From Pseudomonadota bacterium (lineage in GTDB: Bacteria > Pseudomonadota > Gammaproteobacteria > Steroidobacterales > Steroidobacteraceae), in contig JAJYFU010000006.1 in the NCBI GenBank assembly GCA_021790795.1, positions 1 to 54,657 of the forward strand: a DNA stretch of 54,657 nt, read 5' to 3'. Under the pieces are notes generated by a model. That model made no database searches. It was given only the letters and a program-made list of their open reading frames with translations, and was not told the origin of the DNA. Both the position numbers and the translations under genes were made by a program. Each line of letters begins with the position of its first letter. The stretch's first letter is position 1. Shown piece by piece: positions 41,486 through 49,980 of the stretch.

Positions 41486-42049
41486 TCAGGACGCGTCGTG
41501 CCTCAGTTCCTCGATGGTCAGATTGCGGTTGGTGTAGATGCAGATGTCGGCGGCGATCTCGAGTGAACGCTGGACAATGTCGCGGGCGGGAAGGTCCGAG
41601 ACCGCCAGCAGCGCTCGCGCGGCCGACAGGGCGAATTGTCCACCGGAACCGATTGCGGCCGCCTCGAATTCCGGCTCGATCACGTCTCCGTTGCCGGAGA
41701 TCACGAAGAGCTTATCCGGATCCCCCACCAGCAGCAGCGCCTCGAGGCGACGCAGGTACCGGTCGGCGCGCCAGTCCTTGGCCAACTCGATGGCCGCGCG
41801 GGTCAGATTGCCGTATTTCTCCAGCTTGCCCTCGAAGCGCTCGAACAGGGTGAACGCGTCGGCGGTGCCCCCGGCGAAACCGGCCAGCACCTTGCCGTCG
41901 TACAGGCGGCGCACCTTGCGCGCATTGCCCTTCATCACGGTGTTGCCCAGAGTCACTTGGCCGTCGCCCCCGAGAGCGACGCTGCCGTTGCGTCGAATGC
42001 CGAGAATGGTCGTGCCGTGCGGGTCGAAAAAGGATGTGTGATCAGTCAT
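41486..42049 (-). CDS. hslV: HslV, peptidase subunit of the HslUV protease
   Basis: 187 residues. The propeptide ends before [10 protein letters not shown], where the first exposed Thr is the nucleophile. [26 protein letters not shown] and [15 protein letters not shown] are standard. Start chosen at 42049 (MTDHTSF); an ATG 24 bases upstream is possible. The propeptide of 12-13 residues is longer than in E. coli. Confidence 0.95.
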   Translation of the reverse strand: MTDHTSFFDPHGTTILGIRRNGSVALGGDGQVTLGNTVMKGNARKVRRLYDGKVLAGFAGGTADAFTLFERFEGKLEKYGNLTRAAIELAKDWRADRYLRRLEALLLVGDPDKLFVISGNGDVIEPEFEAAAIGSGGQFALSAARALLAVSDLPARDIVQRSLEIAADICIYTNRNLTIEELRHDAS

Positions 42050-42097
42050 GAATTGCTTGCCGGGTCGAGTCATTGGGTGTCGCGCAGATCCCGCGCA

Positions 42098-43048
42098 TCA
42101 GGACTTGCGCCGCGCCCGCGGATGCGCCGCATCGTAGATGCGGGCGAGATGCTGGAAATCAAGGTGAGTGTATATCTGCGTCGTGGCGATATCGGCATGG
42201 CCGAGCAGCTCCTGTACGCCGCGCAGCTCGGCGCCGGATTCGAGCAGGTGCGAGGCGAAGGAATGACGGAACAAGTGCGGGTACACGTGCTGCGGCAGGC
42301 CCTGACGGCGCGCCCAATACAGGATGCGCTTCTCGATCTGTCTGCGGCCGAGCCGCCGGCCGCCGCGCCCGACGAACAGTGCCCGCTCGGACCCGGCCGC
42401 CCAGGCCACACGCTGCTTCAGCCAGCGCTCGAGCGCCTGGACGGCCTTGCGGCCGACGGGCACGGCGCGCTCCTTGCGGCCTTTGCCGAGCACACGCACG
42501 GTGCGGTCGCGCAGATCGAGATGCTCCAGGTCGAGCCCGGTGAGCTCGGCGAGGCGTAGTCCCGAGGAGTACAGCAGCTCCATGATGGCGCCATCGCGAA
42601 CCGCGATGGGCGTGGTGTCCGTGAGGGCCAGCAGCCGCGCCATCTGGTCCGCGTCGAGCGTACCGGGAAGCCGGCGTGCCGCCTTGGGCGCGCGCACCTC
42701 GATTGCCGGATTACCCCGCAGCGCCCGCAGGTCGCCGCCCGGGCCGGCGGCGCCCCGCTCACGCTGCACCTGGGCTTCCCGCAACAGGAAATCGAAAAAA
42801 CTGCGCACCGCCGAGAGGCGTCGCTGGACGCTGCGCGGGGCCAGTCCGCCGGCATGCGCTTTCGCGGCGAACACGCGCACCCGCGCGGCGTCGAGCCCGC
42901 TCCACTCCGGGATTCCCTCCCGCTCGCAGAATTCGCCGAGCGCACGCAGATCCCGCAGGTAGTTCGAGACGGTGTGCGGCGATGCGCGCCGCTCGTTCGC
43001 CAGATAGCGCCGGAACCGCTCCAGCCAGTCGCTCGCTCCGGGACTCAT
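42098..43048 (-). CDS. xerC: Tyrosine recombinase XerC
   Basis: 316 residues with the N-terminal SAM-like DNA-binding domain and the catalytic domain. The catalytic set is visible: Arg in SGLRLAEL, Lys in GKGRKER, His-x-x-Arg in HLFRHSFASHLL, His in LGHADIATTQ, and the nucleophile Tyr in IYTHLD. With XerD it resolves chromosome dimers at dif. Placement after dapF and DUF484 identifies it as the housekeeping XerC rather than a mobile-element integrase. A 20-residue Gly/Arg-rich insertion (about 100-118) separates the two domains. Confidence 0.94.
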   Translation of the reverse strand: MSPGASDWLERFRRYLANERRASPHTVSNYLRDLRALGEFCEREGIPEWSGLDAARVRVFAAKAHAGGLAPRSVQRRLSAVRSFFDFLLREAQVQRERGAAGPGGDLRALRGNPAIEVRAPKAARRLPGTLDADQMARLLALTDTTPIAVRDGAIMELLYSSGLRLAELTGLDLEHLDLRDRTVRVLGKGRKERAVPVGRKAVQALERWLKQRVAWAAGSERALFVGRGGRRLGRRQIEKRILYWARRQGLPQHVYPHLFRHSFASHLLESGAELRGVQELLGHADIATTQIYTHLDFQHLARIYDAAHPRARRKS

Positions 43049-43073
43049 CGGCGCCGCCGCGGCCGGTTGCCGC

Positions 43074-43784
43074 TCAGGCGCCGCGGCGCAACGTCAGGGC
43101 ATCGACGATCAGGTCCGCCATGCGGGCCAGGAACTCGGTGCTCATGCCCGGATGGAATCGGTCGCGATCGGGACTGCCGAGTGTCAGAACACCGAGCGGC
43201 GCGCCCTTGTCGATCAGCGGCACGAGCGCCACCGAGGCGATCTGTGCCGAATCCGGCCCGAACAGCAGCTCGCGGTGCGAATCGCGTGCCTGACCACAGC
43301 GCGGCTTGCCGCCGCTGAAGAGCGTCTCGAAGGACTTCAGCACCGGGCTTTCCCGGCTCACGGCATGCACGAAGCGCTGCGGCGCCAGATCCGGGTATTC
43401 CCCGATCAGCAGCAGCACACTGTGAAAGGCGTCGAGGTCCTCGCGCAGGCTGGCCTCGATCCGCCCGATCGCATCCGCGCGGCTGCCGGCCAGCAGCAGC
43501 CGCCGAGTGAATCGGTGCAACTTGTCGGCGACGACATCGTTGGCGCGGGCTACGCCGATCAGCTCGGCGAGCTTGCCCTCCAATTGCGCGTGCTTCTCGC
43601 GCATCACCTCGATCTGACGCTCCACGAGCGAAATGGTCGAGCCGCCGCGCGCATGCGGCAGCCGCATGCGCAACAGCAGCGCCTGGTGGCGTTCGAAGAA
43701 ATCCGGGTTGTGTTGCAGGAATGCGGCGATGGACTCCTCGTCCACTTCGCCCGTGGTGATTCCGTGGGCTTCGCGTGTTGTCAT
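43074..43784 (-). CDS. DUF484 family protein
   Basis: 236 residues of the DUF484 family, found next to dapF and xerC in most gammaproteobacteria. An N-terminal helix with AAFLQHNPDFFERH, a coiled coil (about 50-95) and a GAF-like C-terminal domain (SVALVPLIDKGAPLGVLTLGSPD) are recognisable. Function unknown. Located between dapF and xerC with gaps of 16 and 25 bases, so co-transcribed. Confidence 0.88.
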   Translation of the reverse strand: MTTREAHGITTGEVDEESIAAFLQHNPDFFERHQALLLRMRLPHARGGSTISLVERQIEVMREKHAQLEGKLAELIGVARANDVVADKLHRFTRRLLLAGSRADAIGRIEASLREDLDAFHSVLLLIGEYPDLAPQRFVHAVSRESPVLKSFETLFSGGKPRCGQARDSHRELLFGPDSAQIASVALVPLIDKGAPLGVLTLGSPDRDRFHPGMSTEFLARMADLIVDALTLRRGA

Positions 43785-43800
43785 GATGAGTGGAAGCTCC

Positions 43801-44631
43801 TCATAGATCGATGTGACCTTCGAAGGCGACTTGAGCCGGTCCGGTCAGCCAGATGGGCTCGCCGGGGCCACCCCAGCTGACGAGCAGCTCGCCGCCGCGC
43901 GCGCCGACGCTGACCTCGCGATCGAGCAGGCCCCAGCGGCGCCCGACCGCCACCGCCGCGCATGCGCCGGTGCCGCAGGCGAGCGTCTCGCCGGCGCCGC
44001 GCTCGTACACGCGCAGACGGATGTGCGAGCGGTCCAGCACCTGCATGAACCCGGCGTTGACCCGCTTGGGAAAGCGCCGATGATGCTCGATCGCCGGACC
44101 CAGGCGCGCCACCGGCGCCGTGTCGACCGAGTCGACGGCGAGTACGGCATGGGGATTGCCGATCGAGACCGCGCCGATCTCGAGCGCCTCGCCGTCGACC
44201 TCGAGGCGATAGCGGTCGGCTTCCTGTGGCGCATCGAACGGCAGGGCGGCTGGATCGAAGCGCACCGGCCCCATATCCACCGAGACCGGTCCGCCGGGCC
44301 GCACTCGCGCGTGCACCAGCCCGGCCGGACTGTCGAGCGTGACGGCGCCGCCGCGGCCGGCGCCGCGCCCCGCAAGCAATGCGGCAATGCAGCGTGCACC
44401 GTTGCCGCACTGCTCCACTTCGCGCCCGTCGGCGTTGAAGATGCGGTAGAACGCGTCCGTTTCGGCTCGCTGCGGCGGTTGCAGCAGCAGCGCCTGATCG
44501 AATCCGATGCCGGTGTGACGGTCGGCGAGCCGGCGCAGCTGCTCCTGCGCCAGCGGCGAGGGCCCGGCCGGCGCATCGAACACCGCGAAGTCGTTGCCGA
44601 GACCGTGCATCTTGGTGAAGCCGATGCGCAT
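43801..44631 (-). CDS. dapF: Diaminopimelate epimerase
   Basis: 276 residues. The two catalytic cysteines are in QCGNGARC and ACGTGAC, and the N-terminal FTKMHGLGNDFAV is diagnostic. It converts LL- to meso-diaminopimelate for lysine and peptidoglycan. I chose the ATG at 44631 because it gives the family start (MRIGFTKMHG); another ATG 12 bases upstream is possible. First gene of the dapF-DUF484-xerC-hslVU run. Confidence 0.95.
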   Translation of the reverse strand: MRIGFTKMHGLGNDFAVFDAPAGPSPLAQEQLRRLADRHTGIGFDQALLLQPPQRAETDAFYRIFNADGREVEQCGNGARCIAALLAGRGAGRGGAVTLDSPAGLVHARVRPGGPVSVDMGPVRFDPAALPFDAPQEADRYRLEVDGEALEIGAVSIGNPHAVLAVDSVDTAPVARLGPAIEHHRRFPKRVNAGFMQVLDRSHIRLRVYERGAGETLACGTGACAAVAVGRRWGLLDREVSVGARGGELLVSWGGPGEPIWLTGPAQVAFEGHIDL

Positions 44632-44664
44632 CGGCGCGAGCATACCGTAACTGCCAGCCCGCGG

Positions 44665-45396
44665 TCAGACCCTGAACCGCTCGCGCAGCTCGCCGGCGAG
44701 TCGGCGGCTAACCGGTAATGGAGTGGAACACCCGCGCAGCAGGACGCAGTAGCGCCCGTCCGCGTCGCGCACGATGCGCTGCAGGTGGCGGGTATTGACC
44801 AGTGTATTGCGATGGATGCGCACGAATTCCGCCTCGAGATCCTCCTCGAGCGTGCGCAGCGACTCCTCGATCAGGTCTTCGCCCTGGGTGTGCCGGACCG
44901 TGGTGTATTTCTGATCCGCCTGGAAATACAGAATCTCTTCCACGGCGATCAGGCTGACTTGATCGCGGCGCCGTGCCGCGATGTGCGTCCGGCCACGGGC
45001 GCCGGTCGCCGCGGCCAACTGCCGCAGCTGCGGACGCGTCAGCCGTCCCGCATGCGCGAGCGCCGCGGCGAGCTTGTCCTTGCGGATGGGCTTGAGGAGA
45101 TAGCCGGCCGCGTGCGTTTCGAAGGCATGGACCGCATATTGATCGTATGCGGTGGTGAAAATGACCGCGGGTGGTTCCTGCAGAGCGCTCAGGTGACGCG
45201 CCGTCTCGATGCCGTCCAGTCCGGGCATGCGCACATCGAGCAGCACGACATCCGGCGCCAGTCGCACCGCCTGCTCGAGCGCCTCGAGCCCCGTGGACGC
45301 CTCCCCGGCGATCTGCGCGTCGCCGATTTCCGCGAACAGCTGCCCGAGCCGCTCGCGCGCCGGCGGCTCGTCATCGACGATGAGCACCCTGAGCAT
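44665..45396 (-). CDS. algR: LytTR response regulator, AlgR-like
   Basis: 243 residues: receiver domain with phosphorylation Asp in VVLLDVRMPGLDG, Thr in IFTTAYD, Lys in LLKPIRKD, then a LytTR DNA-binding domain (VEEILYFQADQKYTTV, FVRIHRNTLVN). Order argH-fimS-algR matches the Pseudomonas algZ/algR locus, which controls type IV pili and alginate there. It starts 9 bases after the kinase gene. Confidence 0.9.
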   Translation of the reverse strand: MLRVLIVDDEPPARERLGQLFAEIGDAQIAGEASTGLEALEQAVRLAPDVVLLDVRMPGLDGIETARHLSALQEPPAVIFTTAYDQYAVHAFETHAAGYLLKPIRKDKLAAALAHAGRLTRPQLRQLAAATGARGRTHIAARRRDQVSLIAVEEILYFQADQKYTTVRHTQGEDLIEESLRTLEEDLEAEFVRIHRNTLVNTRHLQRIVRDADGRYCVLLRGCSTPLPVSRRLAGELRERFRV

Positions 45397-45405
45397 GATC
45401 TGCCC

Positions 45406-46533
45406 TCAGCCTCCCGCGCCGCTCGCTGGCGCCAGCGCCGGAATGTACGGAAACCGCAGCGTCACGATATATTCCTCGTCGAATCGGCCGGCCTTCAGCA
45501 GCGCCCGCGCGCCGTAGTGCAGCGTCAGACGCTCACGGATGTTCTGCAGCGCGAGCTGATTGCCCTCATGCTCGCGCACCCGCGCACCGAGTGGATTGCG
45601 CACCACCAGCGAGAGCAGTTCGCCGGCGCGCTCACCGTTGATTTCGACGATGCCGCCGGCCGGTCGCGGTTCGATGCCGTGGTAGATCGCGTTCTCGAGC
45701 AGCGGCTGCAGCAGCAGCCCCGGCACACGCGCATCGAGCGGCAGGGTCTCGACACGCCAGACCACGCGCAGCCGCTCGCCGAGACGCAGCTGCTCGATGC
45801 GCTGATAGGTGCGTGCGATCTCGAGCTCATCGGCGAGCGTAATGGTCTCGAGCGGCTCGGCAAGCGAGGCCCGAAACAGGTCGGCCAGATCCTGCACGGC
45901 CTGCTCGGCCTCGCGCGGCGCCGTGCGAGTCAGCGCGGCGATGGTGTTCATGCTGTTGAACAGGAAATGCGGACGGATACGCGCCTGCAGGGCGTGCACC
46001 CGCGCCGCGGCGCGCAGCTCGATGTTGCGCCGCCATTGGTGCGTGACGTAGAAATAGCGCAGCGTCACGGCCGCGATGACGAAGCCGATGGCCGTGTTGC
46101 GCATCACGAACGGCCCGAGGCGCCGCGGGAACAGAGTGTTCGCGCCGGCGGCCCGTACCAGATGCGAGTGGCCGAGCAGAAACACGCCGGCGGATACCGC
46201 CGCGACCACCGCGGTCATCAGCACCAGCGCGACGCTCGAGCCCCGTTGCTCCCCGAGCCGCGCGAGCAGCGGGCGCAGCACGCACAGCAGCGCCGCCGAC
46301 ATCAATCCGACCCACAGGAGAAACAGCGAGCTGAGCGCCAGCTCCGACCAGAAGCCCTGCGCCGCGCTGCGCGCGATCGATACCACGATGGCGGTCAGTT
46401 CCGCCACGACGACGATGGCGAACGCGGCCCGCGAAGCACAGAAATTCGGGAGATAGAAGGCGTCGCCGCCGCGGAAGGCCCGTTCCGAAGGCGCCGGCCG
46501 CGGCAGATTCTGAGAGCGCACCTGGCCGATCAC
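45406..46533 (-). CDS. fimS: AlgZ/FimS-type sensor histidine kinase
   Basis: 375 residues. Several membrane helices in the N-terminal half, then the His-kinase domain of the LytS/AlgZ class: phosphorylation-site motif RPHFLFNSMNTIAAL, N box QPLLENAIYHGIEPR and NIRERL. It partners with the AlgR-like regulator directly downstream. Start uncertain: GTG at 46533 is preceded at 6 bases by CATAAT (46540-46545), suggesting a leaderless start; GTG at 46521 is the alternative. The 270 bases up to argH contain no supported gene. Confidence 0.85.
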   Translation of the reverse strand: MIGQVRSQNLPRPAPSERAFRGGDAFYLPNFCASRAAFAIVVVAELTAIVVSIARSAAQGFWSELALSSLFLLWVGLMSAALLCVLRPLLARLGEQRGSSVALVLMTAVVAAVSAGVFLLGHSHLVRAAGANTLFPRRLGPFVMRNTAIGFVIAAVTLRYFYVTHQWRRNIELRAAARVHALQARIRPHFLFNSMNTIAALTRTAPREAEQAVQDLADLFRASLAEPLETITLADELEIARTYQRIEQLRLGERLRVVWRVETLPLDARVPGLLLQPLLENAIYHGIEPRPAGGIVEINGERAGELLSLVVRNPLGARVREHEGNQLALQNIRERLTLHYGARALLKAGRFDEEYIVTLRFPYIPALAPASGAGG

Positions 46534-46802
46534 AGCGGCATTATGCCTGAACCGTCGGCGCGAAAGCGCGCGGCCTCCGGGTCGCACGGCGCACCGGACA
46601 TGCCTAGACGGCATGCCGCCCGGGTGCGCCGCCGGAACTGGCTCGGGCACCCCGTGGACATTGAACTTCAAGTCCATGAGGCTGCGAATCGAAAAATGCA
46701 CCGCAGTGCTGATCTTGTGGATCCGGCGGCCGGGGCGGAACGTCGCGGTCATGGGGGCCGACAGTGCGCCGGCGGCGAGCCTGCTGCGCTGGGAGGCCTG
46801 GT

Positions 46803-47993
46803 CTATTCCGATCCCTTCAGTTTCGCCGCCACGCGCCGGTAGGCCTCGCGAAAGGGAATGCCCTCGCGCACGACCAGGCGATTGGCTTCCTCGGCGGCGT
46901 GGATGGCCGGGTCCAACCGGATGCGCTCGGTTCGGAACGAGAGCGCGTCGAGCGCACCGGGCAGGATACCGAGCGTCTCCAGCGCCAGATCGATGGCGCG
47001 GAACAGCGGAAACTTCAACAGCTGCAGATCGCGTTGGTAGCCCGACGGAAGCTTGGCACAGATGGCCAAGGCCTCCAGCAGGCATGCCTGGGCGGTGGCC
47101 GAGCGGCCACGGATCAGCTCGAAGACGTCCGGATTGCGCTTCTGCGGCATGATCGAGGAGCCGGTGGTGAACGCCTCCGGCAGCCGCACGAAGCCGAATT
47201 CCTCCGTGTAGAACAGCAGCACGTCGGCGGCCAGGCGTCCGGCGTCCTGCAGCAGGACGGTGACGTGGAAGAGCAGCTCCGCCTCAGCCTTACCGCGGGA
47301 GAGCTGCACGGCGGTCACGGGTTCCTGCACGGACGCGAATCCGAGCTTCTCGCGTGTTGCCTCGCGGTCGAGCGGCAAACCCGGCGTGCCGTAGCCGGCC
47401 GCCGATCCAAGCGGATTGCGGCCCAGGCGGCGATGGACGTGGCGCAAGGCCTCCGCATCGTCGCGGATCTCGGCGGCGAAGCCGTCAGCCCACAACGGCA
47501 CCGAGCTCGGCATCGCCTGCTGCATGTGGGTGTAGCCCGGGAGCGCGGTGGTCTGCTCGCGCGCGCCGAGCCGCTCCAGCGCCTCCGCGACCGATATCGC
47601 GCCGGCGCTCAGTTCCTCGACCGCCTCGCGCAGATAGAGCCGCAGGGCGGTGAGCACCTGATCGTTACGCGAGCGCCCGAGATGGACACGGCCCCCCGCG
47701 GGGCCGATTCGTTCAATCAACCGGCGCTCCAAGGCGGTGTGCCCATCCTCGTCGGCGAGCTCCACGTGCCACTGCGCCTGGGCATGGGCTTCGCCGAGCG
47801 CCGTCAGGCCGCCGCGGATGGCCTCGAGGTCCGCCTGGGCGAGCAATCCCTGGTCGTGCAGCATCTCGGCATGCGCAATCGACGCGCGGATGTCATAGGC
47901 GATGAGCCGCTCGTCGAGGTTGAAATCCTCCCCGGCGGTGAAGCGCAGCACCCGCTCATCGAGCGGCGCGCCTTTGTCCCACAGCCGGCTCAC
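46803..47993 (-). CDS. argH: Argininosuccinate lyase, short form
   Basis: 396 residues, clearly shorter than the usual 455-470. The fumarase/aspartase-superfamily signature SSIMPQKRNPD is intact, as are HLGRSRNDQV and LPGYTHMQQA. The N-terminus reads SRLWDKG instead of the usual LWGGRF, and the C-terminal domain is curtailed; both features recall the ArgH of Bacteroidetes. It releases arginine and fumarate, the last step of the pathway. It starts with GTG 2 bases after the argB stop and is the last gene of the arg operon. Confidence 0.93.
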   Translation of the reverse strand: MSRLWDKGAPLDERVLRFTAGEDFNLDERLIAYDIRASIAHAEMLHDQGLLAQADLEAIRGGLTALGEAHAQAQWHVELADEDGHTALERRLIERIGPAGGRVHLGRSRNDQVLTALRLYLREAVEELSAGAISVAEALERLGAREQTTALPGYTHMQQAMPSSVPLWADGFAAEIRDDAEALRHVHRRLGRNPLGSAAGYGTPGLPLDREATREKLGFASVQEPVTAVQLSRGKAEAELLFHVTVLLQDAGRLAADVLLFYTEEFGFVRLPEAFTTGSSIMPQKRNPDVFELIRGRSATAQACLLEALAICAKLPSGYQRDLQLLKFPLFRAIDLALETLGILPGALDALSFRTERIRLDPAIHAAEEANRLVVREGIPFREAYRRVAAKLKGSE

Positions 47994-47995
47994 GC

Positions 47996-48934
47996 TCAGC
48001 TCCCCGCACCCTGCTGCTCGGCCGGCGTCAGCGCAGTGACGTCCGCGACGATCAGCGTGCCGGTCCCCTCGTTGGTGAACACCTCGCCGAGGATGCCCTC
48101 CGGCGACTGGTACGACACCACGTGGACGCGGCGCACCCCGCCGCGAATGGCTGCTTCGATGGCCCTGGCCTTCGGCAGCATGCCCTCGGCAATGCCCCCC
48201 TGCTCGCGCAGCTCGCGCAGGCCGGCCAGATCGGTGTAAGAGATCAGCGAGCCCGGATCAGCCCGATCCGCGAGAATTCCCGGCGCGCCGGTGCACAGGA
48301 CGAGTTTCTCGGCGCCGAGCGCCGCGGCCAGAGCGGCGGCCACCGTGTCGGCATTGATGTTGAGCAGGGTTCCTTCGTCGTCGGCCGACAGGGGGCTCAC
48401 CACCGGCATCAGATTGCTGTCCAGGAGCTTGCGCAGCACCATCGGATCGACCACGTCGATGTCGCCCACGAACCCGAAGTCGACCAACTCGCCATTCGAC
48501 GCCATCTTGACCGGCGGACGCTTGTGCGCACGCACCAGGCCGGCATCGACACCGCTTACCCCGACGGCCTCGATGTTCAGCTCGCGGCACACGCCCAGGA
48601 TGTGGGTATTGATCGTGCCGTTGAGCACCATCGCGGTAACGTCTATCGAGCGACGGTCGGTGACACGGCGGCCCTCCACCATGCGCGAGTCCACACCGAG
48701 CGCGTTGGCCAGCTCGGTGACCTGCGGACCGCCGCCGTGCACGAACACGACGCGGACGCCGAAATAATGCAACAGGGCGATCTGCTCGATGAGCGCGCGC
48801 GTCGCGGCGGCGTCGACAAACACCCCGCCGCCGACCTTCACCACGAACGTCTTGCCGCGATACATGCGGATGTAGGGTGCCGCGCTCTTCAGCGCGCGTA
48901 TGGCCAGCGTCTGGTCCTCGGGTTGCATGATCAT
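47996..48934 (-). CDS. argB: N-acetylglutamate kinase
   Basis: 312-residue amino-acid kinase fold. VVKVGGGVF is the phosphate loop, FVHGGGPQVTELA the substrate loop, and ADTVAAALAAALGAEKLVL and LPKARAIEAAIRGGVRRVHVV the nucleotide domain. It is not fused to an acetyltransferase, unlike the argAB protein of Xanthomonas. The start at 48934 (MIMQP) keeps an N-terminal helix of about 20 residues typical of arginine-sensitive kinases. Gap of 44 bases from the carbamoyltransferase gene. Confidence 0.94.
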   Translation of the reverse strand: MIMQPEDQTLAIRALKSAAPYIRMYRGKTFVVKVGGGVFVDAAATRALIEQIALLHYFGVRVVFVHGGGPQVTELANALGVDSRMVEGRRVTDRRSIDVTAMVLNGTINTHILGVCRELNIEAVGVSGVDAGLVRAHKRPPVKMASNGELVDFGFVGDIDVVDPMVLRKLLDSNLMPVVSPLSADDEGTLLNINADTVAAALAAALGAEKLVLCTGAPGILADRADPGSLISYTDLAGLRELREQGGIAEGMLPKARAIEAAIRGGVRRVHVVSYQSPEGILGEVFTNEGTGTLIVADVTALTPAEQQGAGS

Positions 48935-48978
48935 GTCAGTTGAAAGCCTTCGTCCAAATATCGATAGCCATGGCTGAA

Positions 48979-49980
48979 TCACAGCCCCTTCAGTAGACGG
49001 TACAACACCGCCATTTGCGCCGTCAGGCGATTGTACGCCTCGCGCAGCACGACGCTGCGCGGGCCGTCGAGGACCTCGTCGGCCACGGCGACGTTGCGCC
49101 GCACGGGCAGGCAATGCATCAGGCGGCAGTCCGGCGCCGCGTGCTCGAACCAATCGCCGCGCACGCACCAGTCGGCGTGCGCGCCGCGCAGACGCGCGTC
49201 CGCCGCCGCATCGCCGTAACTTTCGGTCGCACCCCATTCCTTGGCGTAAATGACATCCGCGCCCGCGAGGGCCTCTCGGCGTACGTCGCTCTCGCGAATC
49301 GAGCCGCCGCTGATCGAAGCGGCGCGGCGCGCCTTGTTCATGATCGCCTGCGGCAGCGCAAAGCCCTCGGGCCGCAGCACCACCACCTCCATTCCGCGCA
49401 GCGCCGCCATGTGCAGCGCCGCGGCCGGGACCGCCAGCGGCAAGGGCCGGGGGTGATAGACCCAGGAAAGCACGAAACGGCCATGCCGCGGCACGCCCAG
49501 ATCGTCCATCGTCTTCCAGTCGGCAAGCGCCTGACAGGGATGATTGACGGCGGACTCGAGGTTGATCAGCGGCTTCGCGGTCAGCGCCGCCATGGCATTG
49601 AAGTTTGTCTCGGCCAGATCGGCGGCCAGATCCCGGCCGTCGGCGAAGGCGCGGATGCCGAGCGCATCGCAATACGAGGCCAGCACCGGGATGCCTTCAC
49701 GCACATGCTCTGCGGCCGCGCCGCTCATCACCGCTCCGAGGCGTGTCTCGAGCTGCCAGGTACCCTGTCCCGGTGTGATCACGAATGAGCCGCCGCCGAG
49801 CCGCGCCATGCCGGCCTGCATCGAGGCCAGCGTGCGCAGCGACGGGTTCATGAACAGCAGGCCCAGGATCTTGCCCTCGAGCGCGCGCGGCTCCGGCTGC
49901 CGCTCCAGCCGTCCGGCCAGATCCAGCAGCGCGAGCACTTCCTCGCGGGCGAGCTCCGCCAGGTCGAGGAAACGCTTCAT
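48979..49980 (-). CDS. argF': N-acylornithine (acetyl/succinyl) carbamoyltransferase
   Basis: 333 residues. The carbamoyl-phosphate loop is FMNPSLRT and the amino-acid end is MHCLPVRRN. The chain follows the N-acylornithine transcarbamylases rather than ArgF: LETRLGAVMSG, IPVLASYCDALGIRAF, HPRPLPLAVP, VIYAKEWGA all align with Bacteroides SOTCase and Xanthomonas AOTCase. At the position that distinguishes them (Pro90 in Bacteroides, Glu92 in Xanthomonas) this protein has Ala90, and the AOTCase carboxylated Lys302 is also Ala. The acyl group is therefore open. The start overlaps the argD stop in ATGA. Confidence 0.88.
   Translation of the reverse strand: MKRFLDLAELAREEVLALLDLAGRLERQPEPRALEGKILGLLFMNPSLRTLASMQAGMARLGGGSFVITPGQGTWQLETRLGAVMSGAAAEHVREGIPVLASYCDALGIRAFADGRDLAADLAETNFNAMAALTAKPLINLESAVNHPCQALADWKTMDDLGVPRHGRFVLSWVYHPRPLPLAVPAAALHMAALRGMEVVVLRPEGFALPQAIMNKARRAASISGGSIRESDVRREALAGADVIYAKEWGATESYGDAAADARLRGAHADWCVRGDWFEHAAPDCRLMHCLPVRRNVAVADEVLDGPRSVVLREAYNRLTAQMAVLYRLLKGL

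Noticed and set aside
42098-43048. Tyrosine recombinase as a mobile-element integrase
   Set aside because: Gene order dapF-DUF484-xerC and the protein length identify chromosomal XerC.
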